Assembly: GCA_900543155.1 (NCBI GenBank) | Contig: UQQN01000126.1 | Location: 1 to 5,921 of the forward strand | Direction: 5' to 3' | From: an uncultured Prevotella sp. | GTDB lineage: Bacteria > Bacteroidota > Bacteroidia > Bacteroidales > Bacteroidaceae | Length of the DNA stretch: 5,921 bases | Shown here: positions 1-5,891 of the stretch, piece after piece | Layout: each line of letters opens with the position of its first letter | How positions within the stretch are numbered: the first letter of the stretch is position 1 | Position numbers and translations under genes: made by a program | The notes under the pieces: generated by a model | Seen by the model: the letters and a program-made list of their open reading frames with translations, nothing else | What the model was told of the DNA's origin: nothing | The model's database searches: none

Positions 1-58
1 GGACTTCGGGGAGGAATTTTATGTTCTTTGAAGTTTTACCGGACAGCAATAATTTGAC

Positions 59-144
59 ATAAAATGGCGTGGAAAAATTTGGCGGATTTTGAATCCCCTA
101 TTCCAAGGGAGAAAAACTTGCGCCCTCAACATACAACTTGAGTA
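59..144 (+). repeat. Diverged intergenic repeat element, left copy
   Basis: This segment aligns with the reverse complement of 5809-5891. The first 35 nt (59-93 against 5891-5857) agree at 26 positions without gaps, and 7 of the 9 differences are transitions. Both copies then have a CCC...GGG pair, an identical AAAACTTGCG (113-122 here), 12 nt of mostly different sequence here and 11 nt in the other copy, and AACTTG again (135-140) ending in GTA. It lies beyond the hairpin that follows ettA. I cannot match it to a named repeat. Confidence 0.65.
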
Positions 145-160
145 ACCAAGTCGATACACA

Positions 161-201
161 TTAAGGGTGGTTCTAAAACGAAATATTAGAACCACCCTTA
201 A
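161..201 (-). terminator. Hairpin after ettA, probable transcription terminator
   Basis: A perfect 16-bp inverted repeat (161-176 with 186-201) has a 9-nt loop and begins 16 nt after the ettA stop codon. The stem core is GGGTGGTTCTAA. Read on the minus strand the stem ends in CCCTTAA with only a weak T run after it, so the terminator call rests on position and stem strength more than on a U tract. On the plus strand it is also followed by an A-rich, not T-rich, stretch. Confidence 0.6.
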
Positions 202-217
202 AACAAAAGTTGAAAAA

Positions 218-1912
218 TTAGTCCTCGAGTTTGCGATAGCGTATGCGCTTAGGCTCTTCAAGCCCTAAGCGTTTAGCTTTGTTCACCTCGTAGTCGGTGT
301 ATGAACCTTCAAAGAAGAACACGTTGCCATCGCCCTCAAAAGCAAGAATGTGGGTACAGATGCGGTCAAGGAACCAACGGTCGTGGCTAATTACAACAGC
401 ACAACCAGCAAAAGCTTCAAGACCTTCTTCGAGTGCGCGGAGCGTATTAACGTCAATATCGTTGGTAGGCTCATCGAGCAAGAGCACATTGCCCTCCTGT
501 TTCAAGGCCAGCGCCAATTGCAAGCGGTTGCGCTCACCACCAGAGAGCACACCACACTTTTTCTCTTGGTCGGCACCAGCAAAGTTAAAGCGGCTGAGGT
601 AGGCACGTGCATTAATGTCGCGTCCGCCCATACGCATCAATTCGCTACCACCACTAATAACCTCGTAAACAGACTTTTCGGGGTCGATGTCTTTGTGTTG
701 CTGATCAACGTATGCCAACTTTACGGTTTCGCCCATCTCGAATGTGCCTGCATCGGGTTTGTCAAGACCCATAATTAAGCGGAAAAGCGTAGTTTTACCC
801 ACACCATTAGGACCAATTACACCCACAATGCCTGCAGGGGGAAGTGTGAAGTCGAGGTCCTTGTAGAGCACCTTGTCGCCAAAGGCTTTAGACACACCGT
901 GAGCCTCAATCACCTTATTACCCAAGCGTGGACCGTTGGGAATAAAAATTTCGAGCTTCTGTTCTTTTTCCTTCTGGTCTTCGTTAAGCAACTTGTCGTA
1001 TGAGTTCAAACGCGCCTTACCCTTGGCTTGACGAGCCTTCGGAGCCATACGAACCCATTCAAGTTCTCGTTCCAAAGTCTTGCGACGTTTGCTTGCCACC
1101 TTCTCCTCTTGTTCCATGCGCTTGCTCTTCTGTTCAAGCCATGAAGAGTAGTTACCCTTCCAAGGAATGCCCTCGCCGCGGTCGAGTTCAAGAATCCAAC
1201 CAGCCACGTCATCAAGGAAGTAACGGTCGTGTGTTACAGCAATCACAGTACCTTCATATTGGTTTAAGTGCTGTTCGAGCCAGTCAATGCTCTCAGCGTC
1301 GAGGTGGTTGGTAGGTTCGTCGAGCAACAGCACGTCGGGCTTTTGCAACAACAAACGGCACAAAGCCACACGGCGGCGTTCACCTCCTGAGAGATGTTCA
1401 GCTTTTTGGTCGGCAGGCGGCAAACGCAGTGCGTCCATGGCACGTTCTAATCGGCTGTCAAGATTCCAAGCATCGGTAGCATCAAGAATGTCTTGCAATT
1501 CGCCTTGACGGGCAAAGAGTTGGTTCATCTTTTCCTCGTCCTCGTAGTATTCGGGTAAACCAAATTTTTGGTTAATTTCTTCATACTCGGCTAAGGCGTC
1601 TACCACATTTTGCACACCTTCTTGCACAATCTCTTTAACGGTCTTGTCATCATCGAGGTGAGGGTCCTGAGGCAAGTAGCCCACGGTGTAGCCAGGTGAG
1701 AAAACCACTTCGCCCTGATAGTCGTTGTCTAAGCCAGCGATAATCTTCATCAACGTAGACTTACCCGCACCATTCAAACCAATGATACCGATTTTTGCAC
1801 CGTAGAAGAAACTGAGGTAAATGTTTTTAAGAACCTGCTTATTATTTTGCTTGATGGTCTTTGACAGACCGACCATCGAGAATATAATTTTTTTGTCGTC
1901 AGCGGCAGCCAT
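218..1912 (-). CDS. ettA: ABC-F ATPase EttA, energy-dependent translational throttle protein
   Basis: The 564-residue product has two ABC ATPase domains and no membrane segment, as in the ABC-F family; E. coli EttA has 555 residues. Domain 1 has Walker A GLNGAGKST (45-53), signature LSGGE (174-178), Walker B LLLDEPTNHLD (195-205, catalytic Glu199) and switch His229. Domain 2 has GPNGVGKTT (367-375), LSGGE (456-460), LLLDEPTNDID (477-487, Glu481) and His510. Residues about 95-150 fit the EttA arm insertion. The basic linker at about 255-320, with WVRMAPKARQAKGKARL, fits the P-site tRNA-interaction motif and separates EttA from Uup or antibiotic-resistance ABC-F proteins. Known role: EttA binds the ribosomal E site and gates the first elongation steps according to ATP/ADP level. 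The first Met is chosen because its N-terminal strand aligns with E. coli EttA. No Shine-Dalgarno is visible, only an A-rich leader inside the end of the META gene, 2 nt upstream. All catalytic residues are intact. Confidence 0.96.
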   Translation of the reverse strand: MAAADDKKIIFSMVGLSKTIKQNNKQVLKNIYLSFFYGAKIGIIGLNGAGKSTLMKIIAGLDNDYQGEVVFSPGYTVGYLPQDPHLDDDKTVKEIVQEGVQNVVDALAEYEEINQKFGLPEYYEDEEKMNQLFARQGELQDILDATDAWNLDSRLERAMDALRLPPADQKAEHLSGGERRRVALCRLLLQKPDVLLLDEPTNHLDAESIDWLEQHLNQYEGTVIAVTHDRYFLDDVAGWILELDRGEGIPWKGNYSSWLEQKSKRMEQEEKVASKRRKTLERELEWVRMAPKARQAKGKARLNSYDKLLNEDQKEKEQKLEIFIPNGPRLGNKVIEAHGVSKAFGDKVLYKDLDFTLPPAGIVGVIGPNGVGKTTLFRLIMGLDKPDAGTFEMGETVKLAYVDQQHKDIDPEKSVYEVISGGSELMRMGGRDINARAYLSRFNFAGADQEKKCGVLSGGERNRLQLALALKQEGNVLLLDEPTNDIDVNTLRALEEGLEAFAGCAVVISHDRWFLDRICTHILAFEGDGNVFFFEGSYTDYEVNKAKRLGLEEPKRIRYRKLED

Positions 1913-1914
1913 TT

Positions 1915-2325
1915 TTATTTCTTTTTCAGCGTGAGAACTATTTTACCTTGTTTGTTTTTCAGAAGCATTTCATTGCCCTTCATTTCCATAGAAGTAGCTT
2001 GGTTCAAAGCTTCCATAAACTCGGTTTCGTAAACATCGTCGGGGCAGAGCATCTGCGTCATACCCATTTGTTTAAAGTCCACTTTGCCGTTAGCCAGTTT
2101 TTTTAGGTTGGCGGTTCCTGTCAGTCGGTTACAACCCGTAAAACCATACACATTTCCGTTTGCGCGGTCAAAACCAATAAAGGGTGTTTCGTCTGATGGC
2201 GTAATGCTTTTGCCGTTCATGTTAGTTACTTGCCATTCACCTCCTACGGTGTAGGCTGATTGCGAAGAGGCACATGATGCCAAGAGCAGCATAGCTGCAG
2301 GGATAATATAAAGAATTCGTTTCAT
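1915..2325 (-). CDS. META-domain (HslJ-like) lipoprotein
   Basis: The 136-residue product starts with a lipoprotein signal peptide: MKR, a hydrophobic stretch, then lipobox LASC with Cys18 as the lipidated residue. The rest fits one META domain (HslJ family). It has an early W (31) and NG (37-38), then PFIGFD, a GFTGCNRLTG core (61-70, Cys65), the MTQMLCPDD motif (89-97, Cys94) and an acidic/hydrophobic helix ETEFMEAL. The two conserved cysteines could form a disulfide, which is inference. In E. coli the HslJ relative is linked to heat shock and novobiocin tolerance; the molecular function is unknown. An in-frame ATG 17 codons upstream (2376) is rejected because it puts a non-signal sequence before MKRILYI and begins inside a hairpin arm. 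The protein is likely anchored facing the periplasm; no acidic lipoprotein-export signal follows Cys18, so surface display is not indicated. The stop lies 2 nt before the ettA start, so the two genes form an operon. Confidence 0.9.
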   Translation of the reverse strand: MKRILYIIPAAMLLLASCASSQSAYTVGGEWQVTNMNGKSITPSDETPFIGFDRANGNVYGFTGCNRLTGTANLKKLANGKVDFKQMGMTQMLCPDDVYETEFMEALNQATSMEMKGNEMLLKNKQGKIVLTLKKK

Positions 2326-2364
2326 AGTGTTCAAAATCGTTTTAAAATAGTTCTTAATATGCAA

Positions 2365-2400
2365 TAAGACAACCACTCGCGTGGTGGGGTGGTTGTCTTA
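2365..2400 (-). terminator. 12-bp perfect hairpin ahead of the META-ettA operon (terminator or leader structure)
   Basis: The arms TAAGACAACCAC (2365-2376) and its exact complement (2389-2400) enclose a 12-nt loop. The hairpin lies 39 nt before the META start and about 100 nt after the end of the beta-barrel gene. On the minus strand it is followed by TTGCATATT, not a clean T tract. It could end transcripts from the beta-barrel gene, or sit in the leader of the META-ettA message and modulate read-through. Only 39 nt remain for a promoter between it and the META start, and no good TAnnTTTG box is seen there. Confidence 0.5.
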
Positions 2401-2426
2401 AGTAAAGGAATGTAGTATTTATTCTT

Positions 2427-2493
2427 ACTCAAGTTTTGGATTTAGTAAAAGCACGGGCTGAAAGGGCGTCTTGACTAAATCCGAAACTTGAGT
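2427..2493. repeat. Long inverted repeat (20-bp arms) just after the beta-barrel gene
   Basis: The arms 2427-2446 and 2474-2493 match at 19 of 20 positions; the one mismatch is T against C, which can still pair as G-U in RNA on one strand. The central 27 nt are GC-richer and include GCACGGGCTG and AAAGGGCGTC. On the minus strand it begins 8 nt after the stop codon of the beta-barrel gene. It lacks a T run, so it may be a 3'-end stabilising hairpin or a mobile palindromic repeat rather than a simple terminator. Its right part resembles the element at 5809-5891. Confidence 0.75.
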
Positions 2494-2501
2494 TCTTCAA
2501 A

Positions 2502-4142
2502 TTAGAATTTGCATCCTAAAGTGAGCATCACATTGTGGCGCTTAAAGTCCACGCTACGCGAAGCCGTAAGCGGAGCATACGTTTCAAGGTCAGTGGCACG
2601 GAACGGAGTAACCTCGCCCGTTTGCTTTTGATATTGATATGCCACATCACCATAGAAGTGCTTGCCCTTATAGCCCAAACCCGCAGTAACGCGGTTAATG
2701 GCACCCAAGTTCACGTAGTCCGTGTTCATGCTATAGTGGTAGGCATCACTATTCGTCATCGTGTTAAGGTAAGCATTTTCTTTAAAGGGCGCTGTCACAT
2801 AGTTATAACCCACACGTCCGTAAAGTCCAGGAGCTAAGCGCAGTTCAGCACCCGCACGGAAAGTCTGCACCGTATTAAAGCAAGCATCAATTTCAGTGTC
2901 CATATCGTGGTCGCGCGTAGAGGAAACATTATAATCGTCTCCCCAATAGCCACGTCCATAGTCGGGCCAACGCAGCTGTGCACCAGTGTAGCGACTAATC
3001 TCATACTCAGCGTCAACAGCCAAATAATTACCTACCGTGGTAGCAGCGCTAATGCCCAACTTCCAAGGAGTGCGAATGCGGTAGTCCACATCGCCCGTAT
3101 TATAGTCTGCTTGAGTTTGAGCATAAGTGTTATTATTCTTGTCGGTAAACTCAAAAGGAGCCACCATGCGCAAACTAGCATTTTGCGTTAAGTCGTAATA
3201 AATAGGCGTGCTAAATGAAAAACCAATGCGGAAAGGACTCGTTTCGATGGGACGATAAATAAAACCAAATTTAGCATCGAAGCCCGAACCCGTAATGTTT
3301 TCAGCCAATGCCATTTTATATCGTCCAATCGTGTTGACACCCGTAACATTGCCACTCGCATCATACACATTCTCGCCCAACAATTCGCTATAATAAAGCA
3401 TATTGTGCAAGTTCACATTGTATAAGCCCAAAGTAACACCCGCATAGAAACGGTTGTCAATGTTGAACGAAAGGTTAAAGTCGTATTGCTGAATGCCACC
3501 CCACTGCACGCGCTGATAGTCATAGCTCTGTGCATTACGCACGTTATATCCTGCCAGTTTACCATCATCGCCATATACGGGAACAATCATTTGAGCATCG
3601 TATGCGTTGATAGCAAAAGGCGTGGTATAGTTCACACCCGAACCATTCGCACTAAGGTCGAGCGGTTGTCCATTATAGTAAGCCAACTCCTGCATTTGCC
3701 AAGATTGCGAAAGCCCATTGCTTAGCCCCACATTGTCCAATCCAATGTAGTTCTTCAAGTTACGCTTTTTTTGGTAGTTAAAGGCAAAGTTCATAAATTT
3801 GAGTTTGCTGCCATGCCCCATGTTCATGGCATAAACAAAGCCACCTTGATCGAACGAACCACGTGCCTTGTTAATGTCGCCCATAAGTTGCGCATCAGCC
3901 TGAATCGTAGCACTACCCGTGATAGAAGCATCGCTACGACGGAACAAAGCAATAGCCGCAGGGTTCGCACCAATGGCAGAAAGGTCAGCACCCAATGCAC
4001 TCATAGCGCCACCCATGCCCACATAACGAGCCGTACCATTGAGGTCACTACCCGTGAGCGCCTCAATTTTATATATATCCTGTGCACTTAAACTGCCACA
4101 AAGCGTCATAGCTGCAAGTGCCAATGCATATTTTCGTTTCAT
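2502..4142 (-). CDS. Outer-membrane beta-barrel protein, FadL/OmpP1 (TodX)-like
   Basis: The 546-residue product has a signal peptide (MKRKYALALAAMTLCGSLSA, cleavage before Gln21; Cys15 is not in a lipobox). Next comes GTARYVGMGGAMSALGAD (36-53) followed by IGANPAA, with an Asn-Pro-Ala at 60-62. This start and the NPA motif resemble the hatch region of FadL-type hydrophobic-substrate channels. The rest is a long series of alternating, aromatic-rich strands (for example YDFNLSFNIDNRFYAGVTLGL near 220-240 and FRAGAELRLAPGLYGRVGYN), ending in LTLGCKF with the terminal Phe typical of barrel insertion. Length fits the Bacteroidota members of the family, somewhat longer than E. coli FadL. Substrate cannot be told from sequence. 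The leader lacks a Shine-Dalgarno. Near-consensus promoter boxes on the minus strand (TTTG at 4213-4216, CACATTTG at 4181-4188, 24 nt apart, one mismatch) suggest its own promoter but are weak. A long hairpin starts 8 nt after the stop. Confidence 0.88.
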   Translation of the reverse strand: MKRKYALALAAMTLCGSLSAQDIYKIEALTGSDLNGTARYVGMGGAMSALGADLSAIGANPAAIALFRRSDASITGSATIQADAQLMGDINKARGSFDQGGFVYAMNMGHGSKLKFMNFAFNYQKKRNLKNYIGLDNVGLSNGLSQSWQMQELAYYNGQPLDLSANGSGVNYTTPFAINAYDAQMIVPVYGDDGKLAGYNVRNAQSYDYQRVQWGGIQQYDFNLSFNIDNRFYAGVTLGLYNVNLHNMLYYSELLGENVYDASGNVTGVNTIGRYKMALAENITGSGFDAKFGFIYRPIETSPFRIGFSFSTPIYYDLTQNASLRMVAPFEFTDKNNNTYAQTQADYNTGDVDYRIRTPWKLGISAATTVGNYLAVDAEYEISRYTGAQLRWPDYGRGYWGDDYNVSSTRDHDMDTEIDACFNTVQTFRAGAELRLAPGLYGRVGYNYVTAPFKENAYLNTMTNSDAYHYSMNTDYVNLGAINRVTAGLGYKGKHFYGDVAYQYQKQTGEVTPFRATDLETYAPLTASRSVDFKRHNVMLTLGCKF

Positions 4143-4317
4143 GTTTATTCGAGATTAAATAAATGTTTAGAAGGAGGGGGCAAATGTGTGATACGTCTTT
4201 CTCGGGGCGATACAAACCAACCTTATGCGCCATACCTTTCAGGGCACGTCCGTTAAATTGCAAATCACACGCATAAGCACACCACAGAGTTGAAGAGATA
4301 GGAGAGGGAGGGGGAGA
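4143..4317. other. Intergenic gap between secreted protein and beta-barrel gene
   Basis: This 175-nt gap has no gene I trust. It begins (minus strand, right after the stop at 4318) with a run of almost only C and T (4299-4317). It also contains an 8-bp inverted pair, CTTATGCG at 4222-4229 and CGCATAAG at 4270-4277, overlapped by a 7-bp pair GTGTGAT/ATCACAC (4186-4192, 4264-4270). Weak promoter-like boxes for the beta-barrel gene lie at 4213-4216 and 4181-4188. Confidence 0.5.
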
Positions 4318-5433
4318 TTATCTGCCACGTCCACCGCTTCTACCACCTCCGCCGCCAAAACCACGTCCACCACCGCCAAAGCTACCGCCACTGCCAAAAC
4401 TACTGCCAGAACCTAAGCCACGTCCACTGCCAAAACTACTGTTATTGTTGCGCGACGGCTGCGAAGGTTGCGAGTATTGCTGACGTTGCGTACTGCGGTT
4501 AGAGTCATAAGAGTTATTGCTGCGCGAATTATTATTGCCCAACCCTCGGCTATTGTTCGGGTTAAAGCCCCTATTGCCACTCGAGCTGTTATTGGGCGAG
4601 TTATATCGTCCACTATTGCTGCTTGGCGTCCAAGAGCTACCACGCGAATTGGTGCGTGTGCCACTGCCAAATCCGCGACCACCCCCCGAAGTGCTAAACC
4701 GCGTGTCGTTAGCTACCGAAGAGCCGTTCATAGGCAACCCAGCGCCCCGACTACCGCCACGTGCAGTCCAACCCCCTCTAGCTCCAGGTTTCGCATTTGC
4801 AGGAAGCGGACGAGGGTTCCATGCCCAATAGTGTCCACCCCAAGCAGGTCCATACCAAGGGTCGTACCATCCACCGTACCAAGGTGAATGCCACCCCCAG
4901 CTCCACGACCAACTATAATAAGGGCGCCAGCCATACCAGCTACCCCAACCATACCAACCACTCCAACCCCAACTCCAGGGCGAGCCATAGCCGTAATAGA
5001 AGGGGTCATAGCAAATGTCGTAGTAGTCTAAGTAGAAAGGACTGCTCACAACAACCCCTGCGCGTGGTGCAGCAAATCGCACGATTCGTGCAGTGCACGA
5101 ACCATCCTCATACCCATCTTCATAACCTTGGTCATACCCCTCCTGCAAAGAGAGAGAGTCATTTACGTTTTGGTTATAATTTTTTCCGCGTCGGTTATAG
5201 GCATCAACATCCCATTTACCATTTCCACGTCCGTTAGCCCAATTACTTTGGCTAAAAGCCTCGTCATCGTTAGTAACGATAGGCGTATAAGTAGAGCGTC
5301 CGGGGTCAGCGTTATAAGTATCTTTACTTTCTATTTTGTCTTTCGACGATGGAACGAAGTACACATCGTCATCTTGTGCATAAACTCCCAAGGTGCTCAA
5401 GCACAAAGCTGTTAACAATAGCGACTTTTTCAT
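4318..5433 (-). CDS. Secreted Trp/Tyr-rich protein with Arg/Gly/Ser/Asn-rich low-complexity tail, function unknown
   Basis: I do not recognise a named family; similar low-complexity secreted proteins are common in Prevotella and Bacteroides. The 371-residue product has a signal peptide (MKKSLLLTALCLSTLGVYAQ, cleaved around residue 19-20). Next is an acidic, polar segment (21-110) ending in repeated GY plus acidic residues (EGYDQGYEDGYEDG, 98-111). Residues 131-208 are extremely aromatic: I count 17 Trp in 151-208, in SWGW/WYG/DPWYGP patterns. From 215 to the end it is Gly, Ser, Asn and Arg with RGF, RGL and SSFGSG repeats, ending GGRSGGRGR. Only two cysteines follow the signal (113, 141). No enzyme motif or type IX secretion C-terminal domain is seen. 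The start at 5433 is chosen over an in-frame ATG at 5502 because it places the signal peptide first and has AAGGAA 4 nt upstream. Low complexity leaves function open: surface, matrix or envelope-structural roles are guesses. Confidence 0.8.
   Translation of the reverse strand: MKKSLLLTALCLSTLGVYAQDDDVYFVPSSKDKIESKDTYNADPGRSTYTPIVTNDDEAFSQSNWANGRGNGKWDVDAYNRRGKNYNQNVNDSLSLQEGYDQGYEDGYEDGSCTARIVRFAAPRAGVVVSSPFYLDYYDICYDPFYYGYGSPWSWGWSGWYGWGSWYGWRPYYSWSWSWGWHSPWYGGWYDPWYGPAWGGHYWAWNPRPLPANAKPGARGGWTARGGSRGAGLPMNGSSVANDTRFSTSGGGRGFGSGTRTNSRGSSWTPSSNSGRYNSPNNSSSGNRGFNPNNSRGLGNNNSRSNNSYDSNRSTQRQQYSQPSQPSRNNNSSFGSGRGLGSGSSFGSGGSFGGGGRGFGGGGGRSGGRGR
4388..4441 (-). repeat. Short direct repeat in the Gly-rich tail coding sequence
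   Basis: An 18-nt sequence (CCACTGCCAAAACTACTG on the plus strand) occurs exactly at 4388-4405 and 4424-4441, offset 36 nt and therefore in frame. It encodes the two SSFGSG units of the tail. This is the kind of repeat that can expand or contract by slippage. Confidence 0.8.
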
Positions 5434-5507
5434 TTTGTTCCTTTTTTTAGTTAAGGTGCAAAGTGCACGTTTTTGTAATGGTTTTGCAAGGGAAGTTGCC
5501 ATTCAAT

Positions 5508-5539
5508 GTGCAGCTTACCTTCGCTATTTTGCAAAGGTA
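5508..5539 (-). repeat. Proximal copy of a tandem 32-bp promoter-like repeat
   Basis: This copy matches the one at 5588-5619 at 30 of 32 positions; the copies start exactly 80 bp apart. It contains an imperfect dyad (TACCTTCGC, 6 nt, GCAAAGGTA; 8 of 9 paired) at 5516-5539. Its upstream arm, read on the minus strand, is TACCTTTGC, a perfect Bacteroidota -7 box. Confidence 0.85.
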
Positions 5540-5565
5540 ATGCAAACCGAGTGCAGAATGTCAAA
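5532..5565 (-). promoter_or_regulatory. Candidate Bacteroidota promoter for the secreted-protein gene
   Basis: On the minus strand, TTTG (5562-5565) is followed after 22 nt by TACCTTTG (5532-5539). This fits the TTTG and TAnnTTTG boxes of the primary sigma factor of this phylum, with a spacer slightly on the long side. A start near 5525 would give a leader of roughly 90 nt. The -7 box is one arm of the dyad in the proximal 32-bp repeat, so a protein bound to the dyad could affect initiation. Confidence 0.55.
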
Positions 5566-5587
5566 CGTGTTTGAACTTTATGCCGAG

Positions 5588-5619
5588 GTGCAGCTTACCT
5601 TCGCTGTTATGCAAAGGTA
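5588..5619 (-). repeat. Distal copy of a tandem 32-bp promoter-like repeat
   Basis: The second copy differs from the first only at two loop positions of the dyad (TGTTAT instead of TATTTT). The dyad arms, 5596-5604 and 5611-5619, are unchanged. The minus-strand TACCTTTG box (5612-5619) is intact, but no TTTG is seen at the right distance upstream, so as a promoter it would lack a -33 box. Confidence 0.82.
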
Positions 5620-5651
5620 GCGACTTTTTATTACGTTTGCATGATTTGTCT

Positions 5652-5682
5652 TCGGAAAAAGTATTCTATTTTTCCGATTTTT
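5652..5682 (+). terminator. Terminator-like hairpin on the plus strand without a clear gene
   Basis: A perfect 9-bp stem TCGGAAAAA / TTTTTCCGA (5652-5660, 5669-5677) with an 8-nt loop is directly followed on the plus strand by TTTTT and then T-rich sequence. This is the classical intrinsic terminator layout for plus-strand transcription. On the minus strand the stem is followed by AAGACAAATC, which does not fit. No convincing plus-strand gene lies before it. Confidence 0.45.
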
Positions 5683-5808
5683 GATTTATTTAATGGTTTA
5701 TATAGAAGGGCGTATCACATTTTCCAATGTAGGTGAGGTAGGGTATGTATTGACTTTTTGGGGAGAGTCTCTTTTGTCTGTGGACACAAAAAAGGCGCAC
5801 AATCAAAA

Positions 5809-5891
5809 TACCCCAAGTTCTATTTCATGACGCAAGTTTTCCCCAAGGGTAGGGTGTTCAAAATCCATAATATTTTTCTGCACTATTTCAT
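5809..5891 (-). repeat. Diverged intergenic repeat element, right copy
   Basis: This is the minus-strand partner of the element at 59-144, with GGATTTTGAA, CCC...GGG, AAAACTTGCG and AACTTGGGG in the same order. The two AACTTG half-sites are 19 nt apart start to start (20 in the left copy). It lies about 375 nt upstream of the secreted-protein gene, near the edge of the window, so its own neighbour on the far side is not visible. Confidence 0.65.

Noticed and set aside
19..261. 80-codon minus-strand frame at the window start
   Set aside because: It overlaps the end of ettA and runs through the terminator hairpin and the repeat element, so it is not a plausible gene.
297..778. Overlapping plus-strand reading frames of 101 and 142 codons
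   Set aside because: They lie wholly antisense to the second ABC domain of ettA and have no recognisable motifs; they are shadows of a well-supported gene.
4069..4263. 64-codon minus-strand frame (begins MQFNGRALKGMAHKVG) across the gap and the start of the beta-barrel gene
   Set aside because: It overlaps the beta-barrel signal peptide in another frame, has no ribosome-binding site and matches no family I know; at most a relic.
4468..4887. Plus-strand frames of 139 and 104 codons and minus-strand alternatives over the Gly-rich tail
   Set aside because: They follow from the biased codons of the low-complexity gene; products are Arg/Pro/Thr or Leu/Pro-rich with no signal or domain.
5508..5619. 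CRISPR-like pair of repeats with a 48-bp spacer
   Set aside because: Only two units, a spacer longer than the repeat, promoter boxes within the repeats and no cas genes; a regulatory reading fits better.
5393..5620. 75-codon plus-strand frame ahead of the orphan terminator
   Set aside because: It is antisense to the signal peptide and crosses both 32-bp repeats; no ribosome-binding site or domain. Kept only as context for the terminator finding.
59..5891. Composite transposon bounded by inverted elements
   Set aside because: The enclosed genes are ordinary chromosomal ones including ettA, there is no transposase, and the two copies are too diverged to be active ends.
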